A DNA stretch of 64,000 bases from Pseudonocardia sp. SCN 73-27 (GTDB lineage Bacteria; Actinomycetota; Actinomycetes; Mycobacteriales; Pseudonocardiaceae): the NCBI GenBank assembly GCA_001725415.1, contig MEGH01000039.1, positions 1-64,000 of the forward strand, read 5' to 3'. The position numbers and the translations under genes are program-made. Every line of letters begins with the position of its first letter. The stretch's first letter is position 1. Shown piece by piece: positions 1-7,802 of this stretch. The notes beneath the pieces are model-generated. The model made no database searches. It saw only the letters and a list, made by a program, of their open reading frames with translations, and was not told the origin of the DNA.

Positions 1-435
1 GGCCGCGTCGCCGTACGGGCGGCCGCGCCACGAGGCCAGTGCCTCCGTCGTCCGGCGCAGCGCCCGCTCGGGGGCGCCCTGGGCGAGGAGATCGGCGGCG
101 TCGACGGCGAGCCGGGCGAACCGCAGGGAGTCGACCTGGTCGGTGGCCACGACGAGCCGGTACCCGCCCGCCTCGCGGACCAGCGTCGACGACGGGTCGC
201 CCGAGCTCCGGCCCGGTTCGAGGACGCGGCGGAGCCGGAACACATGGGAGTCGAGCGTCGAGGTCGTTCGCGGAGAACCGTTGCCCCACATGGCTTCCGC
301 GAGCGCGTCGTCGCCCACGGGCTTGCCGGCGTGGACCAGCAGCACCGACAGCGCGCCGCTGAGCCTGCCCGCGGGGACCCGCCGCGGTTCGCCGTCGAGC
401 TCCACCAGCAACGGCCCCAGGTCGTGGATCCGCAG
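1..435 (-). CDS. SARP/AfsR-type transcriptional regulator, N-terminal part (cut by window edge)
   Basis: The 145 residues present read as an OmpR-type winged-helix DNA-binding domain (starting LRIHDLGPLLVELDGEP, then a region with LAEAMWG and the recognition-helix stretch TLDSHVFRLRRVLEPG) running into the start of a bacterial transcriptional activator (BTAD) domain (DSLRFARLAVDAADLL, ALASWRGRPYGD). SARP/AfsR proteins activate secondary-metabolite or catabolic clusters; the target here is unknown. No ATG, GTG or TTG exists in frame between the upstream stop and the domain. The only sensible start is CTG at 435, ten bases after a GGAGG at 446-450, and this is where family members normally begin. 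The C-terminus lies outside the window, so a TPR or ATPase extension cannot be judged. Confidence 0.8.
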   Translation of the reverse strand, partial: MRIHDLGPLLVELDGEPRRVPAGRLSGALSVLLVHAGKPVGDDALAEAMWGNGSPRTTSTLDSHVFRLRRVLEPGRSSGDPSSTLVREAGGYRLVVATDQVDSLRFARLAVDAADLLAQGAPERALRRTTEALASWRGRPYGDAA

Positions 436-486
436 GGCCGCACCGCCTCCGTCGAAGGTCCCGTTCGTCCCACAGCGTGTCAGATG

Positions 487-786
487 TCAGGGAACGGCAC
501 CCTCACGCGCGACGTGCCGGCGCACCAGCAGCCAGATGAGCCGGCCCGTCCCGATGACGAACCCGAAGCTGATGATCCGGTAGAGCACGACGGCCGCGAT
601 CGCCGTCGGTGTGGCGATGCCGGCCGCGACCAGGCCGAGGATCAACGCGCTGTCGACGATCCCGAGCCCGCCGGGGATGATCGTGATCGACCCGGCCGCC
701 ATGCCCGCGACCTGCGTCAACCGGCGCCTGCCACGGTGCGAGGCTGGGCCCGGGGCCCCGTCGACGCCGTCCTCTCCGACCATCAC
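487..786 (-). pseudogene. C-terminal remnant of LPG-synthase-TM (UPF0104/AglD-like) membrane protein
   Basis: Only about the last 65 residues look like a known family. A segment with IIPGGLGIVDSALILGLVA followed by a long hydrophobic stretch and VVLYRIISFGFVIGTGRLIW matches the conserved C-terminal helices of the lysylphosphatidylglycerol-synthase transmembrane/flippase-like family, which normally has about 300 or more residues and 7-8 helices. Here the frame opens only 80 bases from the divergent oxidoreductase gene and its first 35 residues are low-complexity and charged. The rest of the protein is missing, so I read it as a truncated relic that is probably not functional. A short expressed two-helix protein is the alternative. 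Confidence 0.6.
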
Positions 787-866
787 GCCGCACTCTTCTC
801 CTCGCGAACCGTGCTGCCCAGGGCACTCGTCGCACGAGGGCCCCGCGACGGCACTAGCGTGAGCGC

Positions 867-1736
867 ATGCGGATCGGCCTGCACCTCTCGGACCTGACCT
901 ACCCCGACGGCCCCACCACCCTCGCCGACGACCTCACCCGCATCGTCGTCGCGGCCGAGGACGCCGGGTTCGCGCGCGTCAGCGTCATGGACCACGTCTG
1001 GCAGATCGCCGTCCACGGCTCACCCGAGCACGACATGCTCGAGGCCTACACGACGCTCGGCTTCATCGCGGCCCGCACCAGCCGCGTCGAGCTGCTGTCC
1101 TGGGTGACCGCGGTCAGCTACCGGGCACCCGGCCTGCTGGCCAAGCTCGTCAGCACCCTCGACGTGCTCTCCGGCGGCCGGGCGTGGCTCGGCGTCGGCG
1201 CCGCCTGGAACGCCGAGGAGGCCGTCGGGCTCGGCCTCGACTTCCCGCCCCTCGCGCAGCGGTTCGAGATGCTCGAGGAGACCGTCCAGATCTGCCGGCA
1301 GATGTGGGATCCCGAGAACGACGGCCCCTACGACGGCACGCACTACCACCTCGGCCGCACCCTCAACGTCCCCGCGCCGCTGCACCGGCCCAAGATTCTC
1401 ATCGGCGGGGGTGGGGAGAAGAAGACGCTGCGGCTCGTCGCCAAGTTCGCCGACGCCTGCAACGTCATCAACGGTCCCGAGCTGGAGCACAAGCTCGCCG
1501 TGCTGCGCGGGCACTGCGAGACCGAAGGCCGCGACTACGGCGAGATCGAGAAGACCGCCCAGGTCACGCTCGAGCTCGGCGAGGGGAAAGCGGGCGTCGA
1601 CGAGTTCCTGGAGACGTTGCGGGGGCTCGCCGCGCTGGGCGTCGACTCGATCCAGGGCAAGCTGCCCGGCGTCTGGGAGACCGAGCGCATCGAGCGGTTC
1701 GGCCGCGAGATCGTCCCGGCGGCCGCCGAGCTCTGA
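867..1736 (+). CDS. LLM-class (luciferase-like) F420-dependent oxidoreductase
   Basis: A 289-residue TIM-barrel protein of the bacterial luciferase-like monooxygenase family, close in style to the actinobacterial F420-dependent subgroup (opening MRIGLHLSDLTYP, then a middle block VLSGGRAWLGVGAAWNAEEA and IGGGGEKKTLRLVAKFADACNV). These signatures shape the deazaflavin or flavin pocket; length fits the family. Likely a cytoplasmic hydride-transfer or monooxygenase enzyme, substrate not predictable. The ATG is the first in frame and lies divergent from the flippase remnant, so it probably has its own promoter in the 80-bp gap. No catalytic oddity is visible. Whether the cofactor is F420 or FMN cannot be decided from sequence alone. 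Confidence 0.85.
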   Translation: MRIGLHLSDLTYPDGPTTLADDLTRIVVAAEDAGFARVSVMDHVWQIAVHGSPEHDMLEAYTTLGFIAARTSRVELLSWVTAVSYRAPGLLAKLVSTLDVLSGGRAWLGVGAAWNAEEAVGLGLDFPPLAQRFEMLEETVQICRQMWDPENDGPYDGTHYHLGRTLNVPAPLHRPKILIGGGGEKKTLRLVAKFADACNVINGPELEHKLAVLRGHCETEGRDYGEIEKTAQVTLELGEGKAGVDEFLETLRGLAALGVDSIQGKLPGVWETERIERFGREIVPAAAEL

Positions 1737-1823
1737 CCACCGCCGCTCGTTCACGTCGTTGGCGGTGTCGCGGGCCGCGCGGATCCGCCAAGGTCGACCG
1801 GTCCCGCTGTCCCAGGAGGACCC

Positions 1824-4436
1824 GTGGCCGACGGCGCGCACGGCACGTGGCCCGCGGCCGTCGCGATGGTGGGCCGTGACGCCGAGCTGACGCGGGTCGG
1901 CGACGCCCTCGCCCGTGGGGGCGGGCTCGTGCTCGTCCGCGGGGAACCCGGCATCGGCAAGACGACGTTGCTGACGGCGGTCGCGTCCCGGGCCCGGCAA
2001 CGGGGCGTCGACACGGTATGGGGGCTGTGCCGCGAGACGCCCGGGGCACCCGCCTTCCACCCCTGGGTGCAGGTCGTCCGGGCGCTGGCCGGGTCGACGT
2101 CGCCGGAACTGCTGCCGTTGCTCTCGCAGCCGGCCTCCGCCGACCGGTACGCGCTGTTCGAGGCCGTCACCGACCTGCTCGTCGGGCATCCGCGCCCGCT
2201 CGTGGTGCTGCTGGACGACGTCCACCGTGCCGACGAGGCCTCGATCCTGCTGCTGGACTTCCTCGTCCCGGTGCTGGCCGGGTCGGCCGTCCTCGTCGTC
2301 GCCGCACAGCGGGACACCGAGCAGGCCCGCGCGCCGCAGCTGGCGACGCTGGCGGGCCGCACGTCGGTCGACCTGGTGCGGCTCACGGGGTTGTCGGCGT
2401 CGGCGGTGGAGGAGATGGCCCAGGCCGTGGGCAACGCCGACGTCGACGCCGCCGGCCTGCGGGCACGGTGCGACGGCAACCCCTACTTCGTCGCCGAGGT
2501 GCTGCGCCTGCCCGACGCCGCCCCCGTCCCGCCGACCGTGGCGGCGACGATCGAGGCCCGCGCCCGCATCCTGCCGGCTGCAACCCGCGAGGCCCTGGAG
2601 GCCGGCGCGGTGATCGGCCGCGACATCCCTCCCGACCTGCTCGCGACCGTGCTCGACCTGCCCGACGGGCAGATCGACACCCTCCTGGAGCCCGCGGTCA
2701 CCGCCGGGCTGCTGCGGGCGGCGCCGGGTGGGTACCGGTTCGCCCACGTCCTGGCCCGCGACGCGCTCGAGGCGCTGCTCCCGCAAAACCGCCGGATCGC
2801 GCTGCACGACCGCCTCGCCGACCTCGCGGCCGACGCGCTGCCGGTGGCCGAGCGCGCGGAACACGCGTCGCGGGTCGTGCGGACCGCCGCCGGGAGGCGC
2901 CGCGCCGCGCGGCTCGCCGTCGACGCGGCCCGCGACGCCGGCGCCGGGCTCGCCCACGAGGAGGCCGAGCTGTGGCTGCGGCGAGCGCTGGACCTGACCC
3001 CGTCGACACCTGCCGACCGGTTCCCCCTGCTGCTCGACCTCGGCGCCGCCGCGGGCCGGGCCGGGTCGACCCCGCGCGCCCGCGAGGCCTACGAGCAGGC
3101 GTGGCGTGCCGTCGAGGGCGAGCGCAGCGACCGGCCGGCCCGGGTCGCGCTCGGCCTGGGTGAGGTCGTCGACTCCGCAGGCACCGTCGACGGCGGGCTG
3201 GTCCGCATGCTCGAACACGCGCTCGTCGTCCTGCCCCCGGCGCAGCGGTCGACCCGCATTGCCCTGCTTTCCCGGCTGGCGACGGAGATCTACTGGGGCC
3301 CGCGCCTCGACGAGGCGCGCGTCCTCGCGGCCGACGCCGTCGCCGCCGGGCGCCGCCTCGGCGACGTCCGCAGCCTCGCCGTCGCGCTCGCCGCGCGGCA
3401 GTTCGCGCTCCGCGGCCCCGACGACCTCGCCGAACGGCAACGGACGGGGCGCGAGCTCGTCACGATCGCCCAGCAGCTGTCCGATGTCACGCTCGAGACG
3501 GCCGCGCGCAAGCTGCTGATCGCGGACGCGTTCCTGTGCGACCCGCCGGCCGTCGATCTCGAGCTCGGCGCCCTGGAGTCGCTCGCCGCCCAGGCCCGCC
3601 GCCCCCACGCGCACTGGTACACCCTCGTCACCAGGGCCGCCCTCGCCTGCCTGCACGGTCCCGCCGACGACGCGCTCGACGCCATCGACCGGATGGAACA
3701 CACCGGGACCCGCATCGGTGCCAGGCCGGCCGCGATGTACGCCGCCGTGCAACGGTTCTTCGTCCTGCGCCACTCCGGGCGGATCGCCGACGCCGAGGAC
3801 GGGATGCGTGCCGCCGTCCGCGCCTACCCGTGGCTGGTCACGCTGCGCTGCGGGGTGGCACTGCTCGACGCCGCGAGCGGGCGGCGCGCCGACGCGACCG
3901 CCGCCCTCACGGCCCTGACCGCCGACGACTGCGCGGCCGTCCCCGTCGACGCACTGCGGATGTCGGCGCTCGCCCAGCTCGCCGAGACCGCCCGGGAGCT
4001 CGGGCACCGGCCCGCGGCGGCCGCGGTGGGCCGGGCGCTCGCGCCCTACCACGGTGGGCTGGTGTTCCAGGGGCTCGTCGTCTGGCTCGGCGCCGTCGAC
4101 CACTACGCCGGGCTGACCGCCGCCGTCCTCGGCGACCACACCGGCGCGACCCGCATGATCCGGGCGGGGCTGGCCCGTCACCGGGAGTGGGGAGCCCCGG
4201 CCCTGGAAGCGGCGGGCGTCCAGGCACTGACCGCCGCGGACGGCCCGGCGCTGACCGGCCGGGAACGCGAGATCCTGGAGCTGCTCGCGGCCGGCTCGGC
4301 CAACAAGGAGATCGCCCGGCGGCTCGGCATCAGCGTCCACACCGTCGAACGGCACGTCGCGAACGGCTACGCCAAGCTCGGCGTCCGCAACCGTGCGGAG
4401 GCCACCGCCCACATGCTCGGAGCCCGTCGACACTGA
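1824..4436 (+). CDS. Large ATP-binding LuxR-family transcriptional regulator (LAL type)
   Basis: An 870-residue STAND-type regulator. Residues about 15-250 form an AAA ATPase with Walker A GEPGIGKT (40-47) and Walker B LVVLLDDVHRAD. The middle is a long helical TPR-like sensor. Residues about 805-865 are a LuxR helix-turn-helix (LTGREREILELL, NKEIARRLGISVHTVERHV). Such LAL regulators bind nucleotide and an effector and then activate a few promoters; the target is unknown, with the following SDR and DJ-1 genes the nearest candidates. The GTG at 1824 is four bases after a GGAGG (1815-1819), which is rather close. An in-frame ATG at 1866, just before MVGRDAEL, is an alternative start. Confidence 0.92.
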   Translation: MADGAHGTWPAAVAMVGRDAELTRVGDALARGGGLVLVRGEPGIGKTTLLTAVASRARQRGVDTVWGLCRETPGAPAFHPWVQVVRALAGSTSPELLPLLSQPASADRYALFEAVTDLLVGHPRPLVVLLDDVHRADEASILLLDFLVPVLAGSAVLVVAAQRDTEQARAPQLATLAGRTSVDLVRLTGLSASAVEEMAQAVGNADVDAAGLRARCDGNPYFVAEVLRLPDAAPVPPTVAATIEARARILPAATREALEAGAVIGRDIPPDLLATVLDLPDGQIDTLLEPAVTAGLLRAAPGGYRFAHVLARDALEALLPQNRRIALHDRLADLAADALPVAERAEHASRVVRTAAGRRRAARLAVDAARDAGAGLAHEEAELWLRRALDLTPSTPADRFPLLLDLGAAAGRAGSTPRAREAYEQAWRAVEGERSDRPARVALGLGEVVDSAGTVDGGLVRMLEHALVVLPPAQRSTRIALLSRLATEIYWGPRLDEARVLAADAVAAGRRLGDVRSLAVALAARQFALRGPDDLAERQRTGRELVTIAQQLSDVTLETAARKLLIADAFLCDPPAVDLELGALESLAAQARRPHAHWYTLVTRAALACLHGPADDALDAIDRMEHTGTRIGARPAAMYAAVQRFFVLRHSGRIADAEDGMRAAVRAYPWLVTLRCGVALLDAASGRRADATAALTALTADDCAAVPVDALRMSALAQLAETARELGHRPAAAAVGRALAPYHGGLVFQGLVVWLGAVDHYAGLTAAVLGDHTGATRMIRAGLARHREWGAPALEAAGVQALTAADGPALTGREREILELLAAGSANKEIARRLGISVHTVERHVANGYAKLGVRNRAEATAHMLGARRH

Positions 4437-4535
4437 CCTGCATGGTTTCCGGGATACCGCCGGCGACCTCCACGGGACGACGCTGCTCCTCGTCCCGCTC
4501 GCGAGGGGTCGGGCGGGCCGGCAACGGGAGGACCT

Positions 4536-5297
4536 GTGACAGGACGGCTGGAGAACAAGAACACGCTCATCACCGGCGGCGAGAGCGGGATCGGGCTGGC
4601 GACGGCCCGCCGGTTCGCCGCCGAAGGGGCCCGCGTCTTCATCGTGGGGCTCGACGAGGGCAGGCTCAAGGACGCCGCCTCCGAGCTGGGCGCCGGGCAC
4701 GGCTACGCCGTCGCCGACGTCACCGACGAGGCCGCCGTCGAGAGCGCCGTCCGGGCCGCCACCACGACCCTCGGAGGCGACCTCGACGTGCTGTTCTCCA
4801 ACGCGGGGATCAGCGGCGCGATCGCCGGGGTGACCGACTACCCGTCCGAGACGTTCACCCGCACCCTCGCCGTCCACGTCACCGGCGCCTTCCACATGAT
4901 CAAGCTCAGCCTGCCGGTGATGAACGACGGCGGCAGCATCGTCATCACCTCCAGCGTCGTCGGCCTGATCGGGTTCGGCGGGCTGTGCGGCTACATCGCC
5001 GCCAAGCACGCGCAGGTCGGCCTCATGCGCGCCGTCGCCACGGAGGTCGCGCCGCGCCGCATCCGGGTCAACACGCTGCACCCCGGTCCGACGTCGACCG
5101 CCTTCCAGGACGAGATCGAGATGGCCGCGACCGGGCTCGCGCAGCAGGAGGCCGCCGCGGTGTTCGACGACCTGATGCCGCTCAAGCGCCATGCCGACCC
5201 GGAGGAGATCGCGGCCGCGGTCGTCTACCTCGCCGCCGACGAGAGCTCCTTCGTCACCCGGACCACCCTCGCGGTCGACGGAGGCCTGGCCGGCTGA
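4536..5297 (+). CDS. SDR-family NAD(P)-dependent oxidoreductase
   Basis: A classical 253-residue short-chain dehydrogenase. It shows the cofactor motif TGGESGIG (13-20), the NAG stabilising motif (LFSNAGIS), a catalytic serine in ITSSVVG, the YxxxK pair in YIAAKHA (about 152-156) and the usual C-terminal VDGGLAG. All catalytic residues are present, so it should be an active carbonyl or alcohol oxidoreductase. A GTG start at 4536 follows a good GGGAGG. It lies 99 bases after the LuxR regulator and 60 before the DJ-1 gene in the same direction, so the three could share regulation. The substrate cannot be inferred. Confidence 0.92.
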   Translation: MTGRLENKNTLITGGESGIGLATARRFAAEGARVFIVGLDEGRLKDAASELGAGHGYAVADVTDEAAVESAVRAATTTLGGDLDVLFSNAGISGAIAGVTDYPSETFTRTLAVHVTGAFHMIKLSLPVMNDGGSIVITSSVVGLIGFGGLCGYIAAKHAQVGLMRAVATEVAPRRIRVNTLHPGPTSTAFQDEIEMAATGLAQQEAAAVFDDLMPLKRHADPEEIAAAVVYLAADESSFVTRTTLAVDGGLAG

Positions 5298-5357
5298 CCC
5301 GTCGTTGGGCGCGGCGAAGATCTGGACGCCACCCCGCGCAGCCGGTGGGATGGAGCC

Positions 5358-5960
5358 GTGACCACCATCGGCATCCTGCTGTTCGACGGCGCGGAGGAGC
5401 TCGACATCGTCGGGCCCTGGGAGATCTTCACGGCGTCGTCGGCCCTGCTGGAACGGGCGGGCGAGACACCCGACCGCGCCCTGCTCGTCGGACCCTCGCC
5501 GGATCCCGTGCGGTGCCGCAAGGGCATGCGGGTCCTGCCCGACGCGACGCGCGCCGACCACCCGCCGCTCGACGTGCTCGTCGTCCCCGGTGGCGACGGC
5601 GTCATGACGGCGATGGAGGACGAGGCGCTGCTGCGCTGGATCGTCGACACCGGCGCGCAGGCGCAGTGGGTCACCAGCGTCTGCACCGGCGCGCTGCTGC
5701 TGCACACCTCCGGGGTGAGCAAGGGCAGGCGGCTCGCCACGCACTGGGCGCTGGAGGACCGGCTCGCCGAGCTCGGCGCCGACGTCGTCCGGGGGCGGCG
5801 GTGGGTGCGCGACGGCAACGTCGTCAGCAGCCAGGGCGTGTCGGCGGGGATCGACATGGCGCTGTGGCTGGTCGGGCAGCTGCACTCGCCCGACCACGCC
5901 CGCGCCACCCAGCGCTACATCCAGTACGAGCCCGCGCCCCCGTACGCCGCGGAGGTCTGA
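5358..5960 (+). CDS. DJ-1/PfpI family protein (isonitrile hydratase-like)
   Basis: A 200-residue stand-alone class I glutamine-amidotransferase-like fold of the DJ-1/PfpI superfamily. The nucleophile elbow is SVCTGALLL with Cys109, and the N-terminal LLFDGAEELDIVGPWEIF matches the isocyanide hydratase / AraC-sensor subgroup. It has no helix-turn-helix extension, so it is an enzyme rather than a regulator. Isonitrile hydratase (N-substituted formamide formation) is the closest named activity I can suggest; glyoxalase III or deglycase-like roles are alternatives. It follows the SDR closely on the same strand and is convergent with the NTF2-like gene six bases later. Confidence 0.85.
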   Translation: MTTIGILLFDGAEELDIVGPWEIFTASSALLERAGETPDRALLVGPSPDPVRCRKGMRVLPDATRADHPPLDVLVVPGGDGVMTAMEDEALLRWIVDTGAQAQWVTSVCTGALLLHTSGVSKGRRLATHWALEDRLAELGADVVRGRRWVRDGNVVSSQGVSAGIDMALWLVGQLHSPDHARATQRYIQYEPAPPYAAEV

Positions 5961-5966
5961 GGCACG

Positions 5967-6380
5967 TCAGTCGTCGCGCAGGACCGTGCGGCGGCGGATG
6001 CGCAGCCCGTCGGCGGTGCGGAGAATGTCGTCGACGATCGTCGTGATGCGGTGCAGTCGGGAGTTCCCGCCCCGTGGTGTGCCGACGATCTGCAGGTACG
6101 CCTCGCAGGTCAGGGCGTCGGGCCCGGCGTCGCGGACCTCGACCGTGCTGACGACGTGCCGCAGCACCTCGCCGGACTCGACGCACGCGGCGTGGAAGCG
6201 TTCGGCGAACGCGGTCAGCCCGTCGGAACCCACGGCGGGCTGCGGGTAGCTCGGCGAGTGGAACTCGCCGTCGACGGTGAAGGTGGCGGCCCAGTCGGCG
6301 GCACGCCCGGAGTCGATCGCGTGGCTCTGCCGGCCGTAGAGCTGGTGGACGGCCATCAGGTCCCCGGTCGCGACGTCCAC
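5967..6380 (-). CDS. Nuclear transport factor 2-like (SnoaL-type) protein
   Basis: A 137-residue protein with the cone-shaped NTF2/SnoaL-like pattern: an N-terminal helical part (VHQLYGRQSHAIDSGRAADWAATFTVDGEF) followed by beta strands ending in a twisted sheet (HRITTIVDDILRT, LRIRRRTVLRDD). Family members include ketosteroid isomerases, polyketide cyclases, ring-hydroxylating dioxygenase beta subunits and binding proteins; no catalytic set is obvious, so the function stays open. The GTG start at 6380 is supported by GGAGG at 6386-6390. It is divergent from the MFS gene, with the two starts 95 bases apart, and could be co-regulated with it. Confidence 0.75.
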   Translation of the reverse strand: MDVATGDLMAVHQLYGRQSHAIDSGRAADWAATFTVDGEFHSPSYPQPAVGSDGLTAFAERFHAACVESGEVLRHVVSTVEVRDAGPDALTCEAYLQIVGTPRGGNSRLHRITTIVDDILRTADGLRIRRRTVLRDD

Positions 6381-6475
6381 CCCGGCCTCCTCGTCGATCG
6401 TCGGCGATCGCCGTCGAGTATGCCGGGACCGGACGGTTATCGTGACGCGACGATCCGGCCGAGCGAAGGGACGCG

Positions 6476-7741
6476 ATGACCGACGCCGCCGGGACCGAGC
6501 CGCCGGAGCAGCGCCGCATCCTCCGGGTGCTGATCGCCGCCCAGATCCTCAGCGGCGCGGGGCTCGCCGCCGGCATCACCGTCGGCGCGCTGCTGGCCCA
6601 GGACATGCTGAACACAACGGGCCTGGCCGGGCTGCCCGCCGCCCTGTTCACCGTCGGGTCCGCCGCGGCGGCGGCCGGGGTGGGGCGGCTGTCCGACCGG
6701 GCGGGGCGCCGGGCCGGGCTGACCTGGGGCTACGCGCTCGGAGCACTGGGGTGCGCGGGCGTCGTCATCGCCGCGGTCATCGGGAACGTGCCGCTGCTGT
6801 TCGCGTCGTTCTTCGTCTACGGCGCGGGCACCGCGACGAACCTGCAGGCCCGCTACGCCGGCGCCGACCTGGCCGATCCGGCCCGGCGGGGTCGTGCGGT
6901 GAGCGCCGTCCTGGTGGCGACGACCCTCGGTGGCGTCCTCGGCCCCAACCTCGTCGCGCCGATGGGGTCGCTGGCCGCGGCGTGGGGCATCCCGCCGCTC
7001 GCAGGCCCGTTCCTGCTGGCCGGTGCCGCCTACGCGGTGGCCGCCCTCGTGCTCGGGGTGCTGCTGCGCCCGGACCCCCTGCTGCGGGCGCGGGAGCTGG
7101 CGGTCCCGGTGACGGCGACCCCGGCCACGGGAGCGCAGGAGGCGGCGAGGAGCGGCGTCGTCCTCGGCGCCGCGGTCATGATCCTCACCCAGCTGGTGAT
7201 GGTCGCGATCATGACGATGACGCCGATCCACATGGCCGCGCACGGCCACACCCTCGGCGCCGCCGGACTTGTGATCGCGATCCACGTCGCGGCGATGTTC
7301 CTGCCCTCACCGATCAGCGGCCGGCTCGTCGACCGCCTCGGGCCCGTCCCGGTCGCCGTCGCCTCCGGCGCGACGCTGCTGGTCGCCGGGGTGCTCGCCG
7401 CGGTCGCGCCGGGCGAGTCGCTGGTCGTCCTGACGATCGCGCTGGCGCTGCTCGGCCTGGGCTGGAACCTCGGCCTGGTCAGCGGCACCGCGATCATCAC
7501 CGACGCCGTGCCGCTGGAACGCCGGGCGACGACCCAGGGCACCGTCGACGTCGGCATCGCGATCTCGGGCACCGGCGGCGGGCTGGCCTCCGGGCTGGTC
7601 GTCGCCGCCGCGGGGTTCCCGGTGCTCGCCCTGGCGGGTGCCGCCTTCGCGCTGGCGATCGTCCCGATCGCGCCCCCGCCGCGAGCGGAACCTGAACCGC
7701 TACCTGCTCTCCATCGGCTCCGACAAAATCTTGACATTTGA
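6476..7741 (+). CDS. Major facilitator superfamily transporter
   Basis: A 421-residue polytopic membrane protein with about twelve hydrophobic segments and the MFS motif A between helices 2 and 3 (GRLSDRAGRRAG, about 70-81), partly repeated in the second half (GRLVDRLGPVPV). Proton-coupled efflux or uptake of a small molecule at the cytoplasmic membrane is expected; the cargo is unknown. Length and layout fit the 12-helix group. Its last codons overlap the operator/promoter at 7731-7760 that serves the next operon, so the two transcription units abut directly. Confidence 0.88.
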   Translation: MTDAAGTEPPEQRRILRVLIAAQILSGAGLAAGITVGALLAQDMLNTTGLAGLPAALFTVGSAAAAAGVGRLSDRAGRRAGLTWGYALGALGCAGVVIAAVIGNVPLLFASFFVYGAGTATNLQARYAGADLADPARRGRAVSAVLVATTLGGVLGPNLVAPMGSLAAAWGIPPLAGPFLLAGAAYAVAALVLGVLLRPDPLLRARELAVPVTATPATGAQEAARSGVVLGAAVMILTQLVMVAIMTMTPIHMAAHGHTLGAAGLVIAIHVAAMFLPSPISGRLVDRLGPVPVAVASGATLLVAGVLAAVAPGESLVVLTIALALLGLGWNLGLVSGTAIITDAVPLERRATTQGTVDVGIAISGTGGGLASGLVVAAAGFPVLALAGAAFALAIVPIAPPPRAEPEPLPALHRLRQNLDI

Positions 7742-7760
7742 GGTACCTGAATGTCAGCGT
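7731..7760 (+). promoter_or_regulatory. Promoter with 25-bp inverted-repeat operator for the catabolic operon
   Basis: A consensus -35 box TTGACA (7731-7736) is embedded in an inverted repeat. TGACATT (7732-7738) is repeated perfectly inverted as AATGTCA (7750-7756), and the 11 bases between contain the palindrome AGGTACCT. The -10 box is weak (CAGCGT at 7755-7760 with 18-bp spacing). An operator laid over the -35 box is typical of a TetR or GntR repressor. The GntR gene at the far end of the operon is the natural candidate, but I infer this only from position. The element overlaps the stop codon of the MFS gene. Confidence 0.6.
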
Positions 7761-7802
7761 TCAGTCCACCACGCGCTCTCAACGTCGAGATGCAGGAGTG
7801 AC

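Noticed and set aside
1020-5897. A 1625-residue open frame on the minus strand.
   Set aside because: It is antisense to the oxidoreductase, LuxR, SDR and DJ-1 genes, which have clear family motifs. Long antisense frames without stops are normal at this GC content, and its composition is low-complexity.
5358-5960. AraC-type regulator reading of the DJ-1/PfpI gene.
   Set aside because: The helix-turn-helix part is absent and the gene ends after the amidotransferase-like fold.
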